From Suilimivivens sp964402925 (GTDB taxonomy: Bacteria; Bacillota; Clostridia; Lachnospirales; Lachnospiraceae), in the NCBI GenBank assembly GCA_964402925.1, contig CAYOED010000008.1, positions 7,870 to 71,869 on the forward strand: 64,000 bases of DNA, given 5' to 3'. A program made the translations under genes and the position numbers. This document shows, one piece after another, positions 1 to 8,454 of the stretch; positions within the stretch are counted from its first letter, which is position 1, and the number at the start of each line of letters is the position of its first letter. Below the pieces are notes generated by a model. The model ran no database searches. It was not told the origin of the DNA and worked only from the letters and a program-made list of their open reading frames with translations.

Positions 1-800
1 CTTATAAGCAAAGGGGATCCGTAGCGATTGCCCTTCGACTCGTGGGAACTCATGTACCGTCGGCGGAAGAGCTTGGGGTTCCTGATTCCGTTATCAATCT
101 GTATGAGAAAAAAAGAGGACTGGTGCTGGTGACGGGACCTACCGGCAGCGGTAAATCAACAACGCTTGCGGCAATTATTGATAAGATAAACAATAATAGG
201 GAGAGCCATGTTATTACCCTTGAAGACCCAATCGAGTATCTCCATCATCATAAGCTTTCCATTGTCAATCAAAGGGAAATCGGTCTTGATACACAGTCTT
301 ATGCTAATGCGCTGCGGGCGGCGCTGCGGGAAGACCCGGATGTAATCCTGGTAGGTGAAATGCGTGACTTTGAGACCATCAGTGTGGCAATTACAGCAGC
401 GGAAACAGGACATCTGGTATTATCCTCTTTACATACCTTAGGCGCGGCAAGTACGGTAGACCGTGTTATTGATGTTTTTCCGTCCCACCAACAACAGCAG
501 ATCAGAGTGCAGTTTGCCAATGTGCTCGAAGCAGTGGTTTCCCAGCAATTGATACCAAAGAAAGATGGAGATGGGAGAATTGCAGCATTTGAGGTGCTTC
601 ATGCAAATCAGGCGGCGCGTAATCTGATTCGGGAAGGTAAATCCCATCAATTAAAGACGGTGATGCAGACCAATCGTAAGCTTGGAATGATCACGATGGA
701 TGAGACCATTACCCAACTCTATGCGGATGGAAAAATCAGCAAGGAAATGGCAATCCAGTTCGCCCAAGATTCAGATGGAATAAAAAATAAATTATTTTAG
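1..800 (+). CDS. pilT: Type IV pilus retraction ATPase PilT (5' truncated)
   Basis: This is the C-terminal part of the twitching-motility ATPase that powers pilus depolymerisation at the inner face of the membrane. The reading frame is open from base 3 to the stop at 800, so the gene begins before the window. Visible motifs are a Walker A GPTGSGKST, an Asp box (LEDPIEY), a Walker B-like stretch ending GEMRD, a His box (SSLHTLGAA) and the PilT-specific ARNLIREGK signature near the C-terminus. That last motif favours PilT over the extension ATPase PilB. An in-frame GTG at 42 is not a real start, because the upstream residues (QRGSVAIALR) are also PilT-like. A terminator-like hairpin follows, separating it from the next gene. 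Confidence 0.93.
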   Translation, partial: YKQRGSVAIALRLVGTHVPSAEELGVPDSVINLYEKKRGLVLVTGPTGSGKSTTLAAIIDKINNNRESHVITLEDPIEYLHHHKLSIVNQREIGLDTQSYANALRAALREDPDVILVGEMRDFETISVAITAAETGHLVLSSLHTLGAASTVDRVIDVFPSHQQQQIRVQFANVLEAVVSQQLIPKKDGDGRIAAFEVLHANQAARNLIREGKSHQLKTVMQTNRKLGMITMDETITQLYADGKISKEMAIQFAQDSDGIKNKLF

Positions 801-855
801 ATGACAACATATCTTTTTTATGAAAATTTAATTGCTTTTCGATTCGGAATCTAGT

Positions 856-890
856 AAAGTAGATGTATCTTTAAGATATATCTACTTTTC
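856..890 (+). terminator. Terminator-like hairpin after pilT
   Basis: A 14-nt arm at 856-869 pairs with 875-888 around a 5-nt loop, with one mismatch, and a short T-rich tail (TTTTCTT) follows. It lies 55 bp after the pilT stop and fits a weak intrinsic terminator. The rest of 801-1010 shows only AT-rich sequence and the ribosome binding site of the next gene. Confidence 0.6.
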
Positions 891-1010
891 TTACAATAAG
901 CTGGCTCGCGAAGCGTGACAGCGTTTGTTCAAAATTTTTCCAATTTTAATTTTATTTTTACTATCCTGACCTGAGGGTACAATCGGGTCAAAGGAGGAAA
1001 GGGGGTTTTT

Positions 1011-2567
1011 TTGTTCAGTACGATTTTATCAGGAACGATTTATGGTATTGAGAGTCATCTGGTACACGTGGAGGTGGATCTGTCATCAGGCCTGCCCTGT
1101 TTTGTCATGGTGGGAAGCCTTGGAGGAGAAGTAAAGGAATCGGGGGAAAGGGTAAGGATCGCGCTCAAGAATACCGGAATTACCATACCGCCGATGCATA
1201 TTTCCGTCAATCTTTCCCCGGCGGATTTAAGAAAAGAAGGAGCGGGATTTGATTTATCTATCGCAGTGGGGGTGCTTATCGCAATGGAAAAACTTCCCTG
1301 CGGCTGTGCAGATAATCTGCTGGTATTAGGTGAACTGGGATTAGACGGGGAGGTAAAGCCAATAAGAGGTGTTCTTCCGGTGGCATTAGGAGCGGTGCGT
1401 GAAGGAATAAAAAGGTGCCTTGTCCCAAAAGAAAACGTGAGAGAAGCAGCAGCGGCAGCCGGTATGAAGGTTGTAGGGGTTTCAAATCTTGGACAGGTGA
1501 TCGATTATTTAAAATGTTCCGAAGAGGAACGCGAAGCCATACTGCCGGCAGAAGAAATCTGCCAGGAAAAACTTCTTTGTGACGGGGAAAACGGCAGAGA
1601 AAAAAGGTACAGAGGAGATTTCTCTGAAATTGTCGGTCAGGAAGGTGTGAAGCGGGCGGCATTGATAGCGGCAGCGGGATTTCATCATATGTTGATCATG
1701 GGACCTCCGGGTTCAGGAAAAACCATGATTGCCAAGCGCATTCCAACCATTCTGCCGCCGCTGTCCTTGGAGGAGAGTCTTGAAATTTCTTCTATTTATA
1801 GTATTTCAGGGAATCTTCCCGCCGGAAGCGGCTTGCTCACTCAAAGACCTTTTTTAAGCCCTCATCACACAATATCGCCTCAGGCGCTTTCAGGCGGCGG
1901 TAAAATTCCAAAGCCGGGGGTTATCAGTCTGGCACACAGGGGTGTCTTGTTTTTGGATGAATTGCCTGAGTTTAGAAGGCAGACTCTGGACTTACTTCGC
2001 CAGCCCTTGGAAGACCGGGAAATACAGATTGCCCGCACAGGAGGCTCTTTTACCTATCCGGCAGATGTGATGCTTGTGGGAGCCATGAATCCTTGTCCCT
2101 GCGGATATTATCCGGATATGAATAAATGCCGCTGTACACCCTTTGAGGTACATCATTATCTGAGCCATATATCAGGACCGATTCTGGATAGAATCGATCT
2201 TAGCGTTGAAGCGTGCAAGGTAGAGGTCAGCCAGCTGCAGTCAGGGCAAAGAGGCGAGAGCAGCGCGAGTATGCGGAAAAAGGTTATGATGGCAAGAAAA
2301 AAGCAGGAAATGCGATATCGAGGCAGCCGTTATCGGTTTAATTCAGAGCTTGCCGTTGGAGATCTGGAAAAATACTGTTATCTGGAGAAAGAAGAGATGG
2401 AGATGGTGGAGAAGCTGTTTGGAACGCTTGAATTGAGCGCAAGAGCCTATCACAAGCTTTTGAAGGTTGCCAGAACCATAGCGGATTTAGAACAGAGTGA
2501 ACGTATTTTAAAAGAACATCTTATGGAGGCAGTGTGCTATCAGACGGGAAATAAAATAGGGAGGTGA
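1011..2567 (+). CDS. YifB/ComM family Mg-chelatase-like AAA+ ATPase
   Basis: A 518-aa protein of the YifB/ComM family. In naturally competent bacteria ComM is a hexameric helicase that drives branch migration during integration of transformed DNA; the role in Clostridia is inferred. The order is an N-terminal Lon/ChlI-like fold (residues 1-170), an AAA+ core with Walker A GPPGSGKT near 230, a Walker B segment with LFLDELPEF near 315, a cysteine cluster (CPCGYY...CRC) near 365 and a C-terminal helical domain. Length matches the family. The start is TTG at 1011, preceded by AAGGAGG at 991-997, a rather long spacing. It is followed 4 bp later by dprA, which supports a shared DNA-uptake role. Confidence 0.93.
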   Translation: MFSTILSGTIYGIESHLVHVEVDLSSGLPCFVMVGSLGGEVKESGERVRIALKNTGITIPPMHISVNLSPADLRKEGAGFDLSIAVGVLIAMEKLPCGCADNLLVLGELGLDGEVKPIRGVLPVALGAVREGIKRCLVPKENVREAAAAAGMKVVGVSNLGQVIDYLKCSEEEREAILPAEEICQEKLLCDGENGREKRYRGDFSEIVGQEGVKRAALIAAAGFHHMLIMGPPGSGKTMIAKRIPTILPPLSLEESLEISSIYSISGNLPAGSGLLTQRPFLSPHHTISPQALSGGGKIPKPGVISLAHRGVLFLDELPEFRRQTLDLLRQPLEDREIQIARTGGSFTYPADVMLVGAMNPCPCGYYPDMNKCRCTPFEVHHYLSHISGPILDRIDLSVEACKVEVSQLQSGQRGESSASMRKKVMMARKKQEMRYRGSRYRFNSELAVGDLEKYCYLEKEEMEMVEKLFGTLELSARAYHKLLKVARTIADLEQSERILKEHLMEAVCYQTGNKIGR

Positions 2568-2571
2568 ACAG

Positions 2572-3684
2572 GTGGAGGAGGAAAAAGCATATCGGTATTG
2601 GATGCATAACCTGCCAGAGATAGGAGATAGAACCATAGAAAAGCTGTTAAAAGAATTTGGAAGTGCAAAGGACGTTTATCGTGCAAGGAACAATCTGCCA
2701 AAACAGATGCTGAGAAAAAATGCAGCGGAAGGAATAAAGGAATTTTCAAAAAAATGGGAGATAGAAAGGCAATATGTTAAACTGCAGGAAAGCGGAATCC
2801 GGTTTTATTCCCTGGAAGATGAGGAATATCCGGCAAGGCTCAGGAAACTGGTACATCCACCCTACGCGCTGTACTGTATAGGAAATATGCCGGAGGAAGA
2901 GTGTCCTTCCATAGCGATTATAGGGGCAAGGGAATGCTCCGAATATGGAAGATACATGGCGGAGGCTTTTGCAGGGAAAATGGCGGATGCGGGGGTAGCC
3001 GTTGTGAGCGGGATGGCACGGGGAATTGATGGAATCAGTCAGCGGGCAGCCGTGGATAAGAAAGGCAGGACCTATGCCGTACTTGGCAGCGGGGTGGACG
3101 TATGTTATCCTGTCTCGAATAAGAAGTTATATCAGGATATTCAGATTACAGGAGGGGGGATTTTGTCTACTTTTCCGCCGGGAACATGTCCCCATAAGAC
3201 CCAGTTCCCGGAGCGGAATCGTATTGTGGCAGGTTTGTCGGATGTGATTCTGGTAGTAGAGGCGAGGGCAAAGAGCGGTACGTGGATTACCGTGGATATG
3301 GCGCTTGAACAGGGGAAAAATATTTATGCCGTACCAGGCCGTCTTACGGACAGGCTTAGCGATGGATGCAATCTTTTAATCAGGCAGGGAGCGGGTATTG
3401 CACTGACGCCGGAGGATATTCTGGCGGAACTGGTGGTTCTTACGAACCGGCAGGGAAATAAGAACAGGAAAAATACCGGCAGGAAAAAGAACGATGTTAA
3501 GAGCAGCGTTGATTTTTCGAAATTCCTGGACTTTTACCCTAAGTCAGCAGATGAAATACTAAAAGAAATGAAAAATGCCGGAATACCGATTGAACTGCCC
3601 GGTCTTCTTACCGGATTGATTGGGCTATGCGTGGAAGGAAGGGCAAAACAGGTGGCAGGGAGCCACTTTGTAAAAGTATTCTGA
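2572..3684 (+). CDS. dprA: DNA processing protein DprA
   Basis: DprA loads RecA onto incoming single-stranded DNA during transformation. The 370-aa protein has an N-terminal SAM-like region, then the extended Rossmann fold with its diagnostic segments: GARECSEYG near 124, VVSGMARGIDG near 144, GSGVDVCYP near 173 and the basic FPERNRIVAG stretch. A C-terminal winged helix follows after a lysine-rich linker (about residues 300-318). The start is GTG at 2572 behind GGGAGGTGA, only 4 bp after the YifB/ComM-like gene, so the two are co-transcribed. dprA followed by topA is the same order as in Bacillus. Confidence 0.95.
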   Translation: MEEEKAYRYWMHNLPEIGDRTIEKLLKEFGSAKDVYRARNNLPKQMLRKNAAEGIKEFSKKWEIERQYVKLQESGIRFYSLEDEEYPARLRKLVHPPYALYCIGNMPEEECPSIAIIGARECSEYGRYMAEAFAGKMADAGVAVVSGMARGIDGISQRAAVDKKGRTYAVLGSGVDVCYPVSNKKLYQDIQITGGGILSTFPPGTCPHKTQFPERNRIVAGLSDVILVVEARAKSGTWITVDMALEQGKNIYAVPGRLTDRLSDGCNLLIRQGAGIALTPEDILAELVVLTNRQGNKNRKNTGRKKNDVKSSVDFSKFLDFYPKSADEILKEMKNAGIPIELPGLLTGLIGLCVEGRAKQVAGSHFVKVF

Positions 3685-3697
3685 AGTAAAGCTTATT

Positions 3698-3726
3698 TTG
3701 GGATGACTGCGGATGCAGAATATGAT
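3698..3726 (+). promoter_or_regulatory. Putative sigma-A promoter for the 58-aa ORF and prepilin peptidase
   Basis: TTGGGA at 3698-3703, a 17-bp spacer and TATGAT at 3721-3726. It lies just downstream of dprA and 39 bp before the next start codon. The call rests on motif match and spacing only. Confidence 0.5.
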
Positions 3727-3764
3727 AGAATATCAAAAATCTTTTATATGGAGGTGCAATTAAA

Positions 3765-3941
3765 ATGAATGTATTTTTTTATGAAGTAGTAAGTTTGGAC
3801 GGCGATTATGCAAATTTAAAGCGGACAGATATAGAGAGCGCTGATTTAAAGCTGGTGGCAAGAGCGCTTCTTCCTCCTGAGACTGCCGAGGGAACCAAAT
3901 TGAAATATGAATGGATGCAGTATGAGATTATAAAGGAGTAG
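3765..3941 (+). CDS. Small conserved-looking protein of unknown function (58 aa)
   Basis: A short acidic/basic protein beginning MNVFFYEVVSLDGDYANL and ending WMQYEIIKE. It has no membrane segment, signal peptide or metal motif. A good ribosome binding site (GGAGGTG, 3750-3756) sits 8 bp before the ATG. Its stop overlaps the ribosome binding region of the prepilin peptidase, so the two appear to be translated from one message. Codon use is like the neighbours. I do not recognise the family; a role linked to the adjacent competence/pilus genes is conceivable only by position. Confidence 0.7.
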   Translation: MNVFFYEVVSLDGDYANLKRTDIESADLKLVARALLPPETAEGTKLKYEWMQYEIIKE

Positions 3942-3949
3942 CAAAAGCT

Positions 3950-4582
3950 ATGGCAGGTACAATAGATGTGCTGCTTGTTTTTACCGCCGGTATTTTTGCA
4001 GGCGGTTTTCTGAAACATTGTCTTTGCAGTATTGTGCAGATAGAGTTGGAAGAGAGCAGCCCCTTTGTGGAATGTGCAAGTGGGTTACTCTATGTGCTGG
4101 TAATCATGACAGTGGGATGGACAGTGACGGGAGCGCTTTTCTGCATCTGTACTTCCGTATTGCTGGCAGTAGGAATTGTAGATCAGAAAACTTTTGAAAT
4201 TCCGATAGGATGCAGCATACTGATAGGAGTCTTGGGCTGCATTCATTTTTTCCTTGATCTGCCGCATTGGCATGTATATCTGGCAGGATTGTTTACATCC
4301 AGCAGTCTGCTTGGAGCGGCTTATTTCTTTTCAAAAGGGAAGGGAATGGGGGGAGGGGATATTAAACTGATGGCAGCAGCAGGTTTTCTGCTTGGATGGG
4401 AAAATGTACTGCTTGCCCTTTTCATAGGGGCAGCATCAGGAGCGGTCATTCATATATTGCTTATGCGGTTTCGAAAGAAAGGCAGAGTGTTGGCATTTGG
4501 TCCTTATCTGGCTTTTGGGATTTTCACGGCTATGTTGTATGGAGAGGAAATATTGGGACAGCATCTTTTGATTTTTGGTTAA
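3950..4582 (+). CDS. A24 family prepilin peptidase (short, peptidase domain only)
   Basis: A 210-aa polytopic membrane aspartyl protease that would process type IV prepilin-like leader peptides. The two catalytic aspartates are visible, one in the VDQKTFEIP segment (about residue 74) and one in GMGGGDIKL (about residue 131), the family hallmark. About six hydrophobic segments are present. It lacks the N-terminal cysteine-containing methyltransferase domain of full-length PilD/ComC, as in CpaA/TadV-type enzymes. The start is ATG 3950, 8 bp after the 58-aa gene. Nearby pilT and dprA suggest pilus or pseudopilus substrates. Confidence 0.88.
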   Translation: MAGTIDVLLVFTAGIFAGGFLKHCLCSIVQIELEESSPFVECASGLLYVLVIMTVGWTVTGALFCICTSVLLAVGIVDQKTFEIPIGCSILIGVLGCIHFFLDLPHWHVYLAGLFTSSSLLGAAYFFSKGKGMGGGDIKLMAAAGFLLGWENVLLALFIGAASGAVIHILLMRFRKKGRVLAFGPYLAFGIFTAMLYGEEILGQHLLIFG

Positions 4583-4655
4583 TCTGCGGACGAAGTATGC
4601 ATATAATAAGTAGAAATCCGTCATTATATTCAGATGAAATTAATAAAATTTTTAC

Positions 4656-4684
4656 TTGCAACCGCGCAAAAAGTAGTGTATAGT
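4656..4684 (+). promoter_or_regulatory. Sigma-A promoter of topA
   Basis: TTGCAA at 4656-4661, a 17-bp spacer and TATAGT at 4679-4684. Transcription would start near 4691, which leaves about 30 nt of leader before the ATG at 4722. This argues against the earlier in-frame ATG at 4695. Confidence 0.7.
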
Positions 4685-4721
4685 TGAGCACGTTATGAGT
4701 AAAAAGACAAGGGGATGTATT

Positions 4722-6797
4722 ATGGCGAAATATCTGGTAATTGTGGAATCACCGGCGAAAGTGAAGACAATCAAGAAATTTTTAGGTTCCAATTACGAAG
4801 TGGCTGCCAGCAACGGACATGTCCGCGATCTGCCAAAGAGTCAGCTGGGAATTGATGTTGAACATGAATATGAACCTAAATATATTACAATCAGAGGAAA
4901 AGGCGATGTATTGGCCAATCTGAGAAAAGAAGTAAAAAAAGCCGAAAAGATTTATCTTGCGACTGACCCTGACCGTGAGGGAGAGGCTATTTCATGGCAC
5001 CTTCAAAAAGCGCTGAAGCTGGAGGATAAAAAAGTCTACCGCATCACGTTCAATGAGATTACGAAGAATGCGGTAAAGGAATCCTTGAAGAAAGCCAGGG
5101 AAATTGATATGGATCTGGTAAATGCCCAGCAGACGCGGCGTATTCTTGACCGCATGGTGGGATATCGTATTTCTCCGTTGCTTTGGGCAAAGATAAAGCG
5201 GGGATTAAGCGCCGGGCGTGTACAGTCTGTAGCCCTTCGCATTATTTGCGACAGAGAAGAGGAAATCAATAACTTCATACAGGAAGAGTACTGGACGTTA
5301 GATGCTTCTTTCTCTCTGCCGGGAGAAAATAAACCGCTTACAGCGAAATATTATGGAAAAAAGAGCGGCAAAGTCGCGATATCATCCAGAGAGGAACTGG
5401 ATCAGATTCTAAAGGAAATTAAGGAAGCGGATTTCAAAGTGAGTGAAGTAAAGCGTGGAGAGAGGAGTAAAAAGGCGCCTCTTCCGTTTACTACTTCCAC
5501 ATTACAGCAGGAGGCAAGTAAGGTTCTTAACTTCTCTACACAAAAGACGATGCGTCTGGCTCAGCAGCTTTATGAAGGAATTGAAATAAAAGGAAATGGT
5601 ACGGTAGGTATTATTACCTATCTGCGTACAGACTCCACCAGAGTTTCGGGTGAAGCGGAAGATATGGCGGAAGAGTACATCAGGAAAAATTATGGGAAGG
5701 AATATGCACTCAAAGGCGGTACTGAGTCTAAGAATGATAAAAAGATTCAGGATGCCCATGAAGCGATCCGTCCCACAGATATCAGCAGGACGCCGGCAGA
5801 AATGAAGGAGTCCTTAAGCAGAGATCAGTTCCGGCTCTATCAGCTTATATGGAAGCGTTTTACGGCAAGCAGAATGCAGCCCGCCAGATATGAAACTACA
5901 TCCATTAAGATTGATGCCGGTGAGCATCGTTTCAGCGTGGCAGCGTCCAAGGTTCTGTTCGATGGTTTTATGAGTGTCTATATGCAGGACGAAGATAAGG
6001 AAGAATCAAATATGCTGGTGAAGGGAGTGGATTTGACAACGCCTTTAACGCTCATTGGGTTCGAGGAAAAACAGCATTTCACACAGCCGGCGCCGCATTA
6101 TACAGAAGCTTCTTTAGTCAGAGAACTGGAGGAGTTGGGAATAGGGCGCCCGAGTACCTATGCACCCACTATTACAACGATTCTGGCAAGGCGGTATGTG
6201 GTAAAAGAAGACAAGAATCTTTATGCGACGGAACTGGGAGAAGTGGTCAACAATATGATGAAAGAGGCCTTCCCGAGTATCGTGGATGTCAATTTTACGG
6301 CTAATATGGAAGCGCTTTTAGATGGCATTGGGGAAGGAACGGTTAATTGGAAAACGGTGGTGTCCAATTTCTATCCTGATTTGGACGAAGCAGTGCAGAC
6401 GGCGGAAAGGGAACTGAAAGAGGTAGATATTGCGGATGAGGTTTCTGATGAAGTATGTGAACTTTGCGGAAAACAAATGGTCATTAAATATGGACCTCAT
6501 GGCAGATTTCTCGCCTGCCCGGGGTTCCCGGAATGTCGCAATACCATGCCTTATTTTGAGAAGATAGGCGTTTTGTGCCCTAAATGCGGCAAAGACATTG
6601 TGCTTAAGAAAACCAAAAAGGGAAGAAAGTATTACGGATGTATCGGTAATCCCGAATGTGATTTTATGGTTTGGCAGAAGCCTTCGGGGAAGAAGTGCCC
6701 TAAGTGTGATTCCATGTTGCTGATTAAAGGCGGAAAGCTGGTTTGCATGGATCAAACCTGTGGTTATGTGGAAAAAAATCCGGAAATTGGTAAATAA
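4722..6797 (+). CDS. topA: DNA topoisomerase I (type IA)
   Basis: TopA relaxes negative supercoils behind transcription and replication. The 691-aa protein has an N-terminal Toprim domain (KYLVIVESPAK, then TDPDREGEAI), the type IA core with the catalytic tyrosine in IITYLRTDSTR near residue 299, and three C-terminal four-cysteine zinc ribbons (CELC, CPKC and CPKC blocks, about residues 585-680). I chose ATG 4722 over the ATG at 4695. It has an AAGGGGA ribosome binding site at good spacing, starts directly with the conserved MAKYLVIVES, and the predicted transcript begins only about 4 nt before 4695. Confidence 0.97.
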   Translation: MAKYLVIVESPAKVKTIKKFLGSNYEVAASNGHVRDLPKSQLGIDVEHEYEPKYITIRGKGDVLANLRKEVKKAEKIYLATDPDREGEAISWHLQKALKLEDKKVYRITFNEITKNAVKESLKKAREIDMDLVNAQQTRRILDRMVGYRISPLLWAKIKRGLSAGRVQSVALRIICDREEEINNFIQEEYWTLDASFSLPGENKPLTAKYYGKKSGKVAISSREELDQILKEIKEADFKVSEVKRGERSKKAPLPFTTSTLQQEASKVLNFSTQKTMRLAQQLYEGIEIKGNGTVGIITYLRTDSTRVSGEAEDMAEEYIRKNYGKEYALKGGTESKNDKKIQDAHEAIRPTDISRTPAEMKESLSRDQFRLYQLIWKRFTASRMQPARYETTSIKIDAGEHRFSVAASKVLFDGFMSVYMQDEDKEESNMLVKGVDLTTPLTLIGFEEKQHFTQPAPHYTEASLVRELEELGIGRPSTYAPTITTILARRYVVKEDKNLYATELGEVVNNMMKEAFPSIVDVNFTANMEALLDGIGEGTVNWKTVVSNFYPDLDEAVQTAERELKEVDIADEVSDEVCELCGKQMVIKYGPHGRFLACPGFPECRNTMPYFEKIGVLCPKCGKDIVLKKTKKGRKYYGCIGNPECDFMVWQKPSGKKCPKCDSMLLIKGGKLVCMDQTCGYVEKNPEIGK

Positions 6798-6850
6798 GTC
6801 AGATAATTCAATTGAATTGTGGTAAATATTGTTGTTTTTGTGAGTAATTA

Positions 6851-6879
6851 TTGAAATTGGTTTGAGGCTGTGATACAAT
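6851..6879 (+). promoter_or_regulatory. Sigma-A promoter of codY
   Basis: TTGAAA at 6851-6856, a 17-bp spacer and TACAAT at 6874-6879, with a TG one base before the -10 (extended -10 form). It lies 69 bp before the codY start. A perfect 14-bp palindrome (AATTCAATTGAATT, 6805-6818) sits 32 bp upstream of the -35. Confidence 0.75.
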
Positions 6880-6947
6880 ACCCTTGAAAGGTTTTGATTC
6901 AGTAAAAGAGTTCATAAAACACACCGGCGTTTGGCAGGAGGTATTAC

Positions 6948-7733
6948 ATGAGCAGCGTACAGTTATTAGATAAGACCAGAAAAATTGGGAAGCTTCTTCA
7001 CAATAATAATTCCAGCAAGGTTGTCTTTAATGACATCTGCTCTGTCTTGTGCGAAATACTGTCGTCTAATGTCCTGGTAATCAGTAGGAAGGGAAAGGTG
7101 CTTGGCGTTGGTGATGCTCCCGGAGTGGACTCCATCACAGAACTTATTGTGGAGCAGGTGGGCGGTTTTATTGACGCTATGCTGAATGAAAGGCTTTTGG
7201 CTGTTTTATCCACAAAGGAAAACGTGAATCTTGAAACCCTTGGATTTGAAGAAAAGGATATCAGAAAATTCCAGGCAATTATTACTCCGATTGAGATTGC
7301 AGGCGAAAGGCTTGGAACTCTCTTTATTTACAAATGTGCACAGCAGTATGATATCGACGATATCATTCTTTGTGAATACGGCACGACTGTAGTGGGTCTT
7401 GAGATGCTCCGTGCGGTTAACGAAGAAAATGCAGAGGAGAGCCGGAAACTGGCGGTCATCAAATCGGCAATCAACACATTGTCCTATTCAGAGATGGAAG
7501 CGGCGGCTCACATATTTGAAGAATTGAATGGCATGGAAGGAATCCTTGTGGCAAGCAAGATTGCTGACCGCGTGGGAATTACCCGTTCCGTCATTGTTAA
7601 TGCGCTTAGAAAGTTTGAAAGCGCAGGAGTAATTGAGTCAAGATCTTCGGGAATGAAGGGAACTTATATCAAAGTTTTAAACGATATGGTTTTTAACGAA
7701 GTGGAAAAGCTGAAAAAAGAAAACATGAAATAA
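6948..7733 (+). CDS. codY: GTP/branched-chain-amino-acid-sensing pleiotropic repressor CodY
   Basis: CodY is a global regulator that binds DNA when GTP and branched-chain amino acids are plentiful, repressing starvation functions including motility in several Firmicutes. The 261-aa protein has the usual length. It has an N-terminal GAF ligand domain (about 1-155), a linker helix and a C-terminal winged helix-turn-helix with IADRVGITRSVIVNALRKFE and a following SRSSGMKGTY wing. ATG 6948 has a GCAGGAGG ribosome binding site. Its location directly before the fla/che operon is the same as in Bacillus, though the hslVU and xerC genes found there are absent. Confidence 0.97.
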   Translation: MSSVQLLDKTRKIGKLLHNNNSSKVVFNDICSVLCEILSSNVLVISRKGKVLGVGDAPGVDSITELIVEQVGGFIDAMLNERLLAVLSTKENVNLETLGFEEKDIRKFQAIITPIEIAGERLGTLFIYKCAQQYDIDDIILCEYGTTVVGLEMLRAVNEENAEESRKLAVIKSAINTLSYSEMEAAAHIFEELNGMEGILVASKIADRVGITRSVIVNALRKFESAGVIESRSSGMKGTYIKVLNDMVFNEVEKLKKENMK

Positions 7734-7810
7734 ATTTCATGTGAAAATGTCATGAAACTTGTTTCTTGTGTAACTAAATATGGAAACATAATGGATTATG
7801 GTTTTAGGAT

Positions 7811-7851
7811 AAAAGGATTTATGGAGCCGAATGGCAGGCATGAATCCTTTT
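7811..7851 (+). terminator. Intrinsic terminator after codY (possibly bidirectional)
   Basis: A 13-bp stem (7811-7823 with 7839-7851, one G-T wobble) has A-rich sequence on the 5' arm and TCCTTTT on the 3' arm. An inner GCC-GAAT-GGC hairpin caps it. It separates codY from the flagellar operon promoter. The rest of 7734-8048 contains only the flgB promoter and leader. Confidence 0.7.
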
Positions 7852-7928
7852 GCGTGCGTAAAAGAAGAGTTTTAATGTGATTTTTTCATAGAAATAAATT
7901 CCATAGAGATATTTTTATAAAAAAAATC

Positions 7929-7956
7929 TTGTCTTTTTATGCAAATAATCTATAAT
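7929..7956 (+). promoter_or_regulatory. Sigma-A promoter of the fla/che operon
   Basis: TTGTCT at 7929-7934, a 16-bp spacer and a perfect TATAAT at 7951-7956. Transcription would start near 7963, leaving about 86 nt of untranslated leader before flgB. No sigma-28 type sequence is visible here, consistent with an early-class flagellar operon that itself encodes sigma-28. Confidence 0.75.
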
Positions 7957-8048
7957 GTAATAAGGTGGGTGGTGTGTGTGAAAATACATACATGGATTTG
8001 GATGGATGGTTTTACGGCACGACTTACTATAGTGGAAGGGAGCACGGA

Positions 8049-8438
8049 ATGATTAACAGCAACGTATTTGATTATGTAAATGTACTTAGCAAAGCAGCAG
8101 ACGCGGCATGGCAGAGAAATGAGATCCTGGCTAATAATATGTCCAATGTGAATACACCGGGATATAAGAGGCAGGATATTGATTTTGAGTCCCAGCTTCG
8201 CAGGGCATTGGGGAATTCCAGATATGAGACTGTGGATGCCAAAGTGGCACATGCAACCAGTGCGGAACTGGAAGCGAGAGTGTATACAGACTCCGCTAAT
8301 TTTTCCTATCGTCTGGATGGTAATAATGTGGATGTGGATACGGAAGGCGTTGAACTTGCTTCCAATCAGATTAAGTATAATGGTCTTGTAGACAGTATCA
8401 ATCAGGAATTTGCAAATCTCAAATTAGTTATGAAGTAG
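8049..8438 (+). CDS. flgB: Flagellar basal-body rod protein FlgB
   Basis: FlgB is a proximal rod subunit, exported through the flagellar type III apparatus without a cleaved signal. From ATG 8049 it is 129 aa, the family's usual length. The N-terminus carries the rod-protein motif (ILANNMSNVNTPGYKRQDIDFE) and the C-terminus the helix ending LVDSINQEFANLKLVMK. An in-frame GTG at 7965 would add 28 residues, but it lies within a few bases of the predicted transcription start; GGAAGGGAG at 8034-8042 serves the ATG at 8049. First gene of the operon. Confidence 0.94.
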   Translation: MINSNVFDYVNVLSKAADAAWQRNEILANNMSNVNTPGYKRQDIDFESQLRRALGNSRYETVDAKVAHATSAELEARVYTDSANFSYRLDGNNVDVDTEGVELASNQIKYNGLVDSINQEFANLKLVMK

Positions 8439-8454
8439 ACTAAGGAGGCAGAAA

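Noticed and set aside
7871..7910. Possible CodY box upstream of flgB (AT-rich stretch with TTTTTTCATAGAAAT)
   Set aside because: Too many mismatches to AATTTTCWGAAAATT to support a site, especially in an AT-rich leader.
7965..8048. N-terminal extension of FlgB from a GTG at 7965
   Set aside because: The GTG is within a few bases of the predicted transcription start and FlgB is normally about 130 aa; ATG 8049 has its own ribosome binding site.
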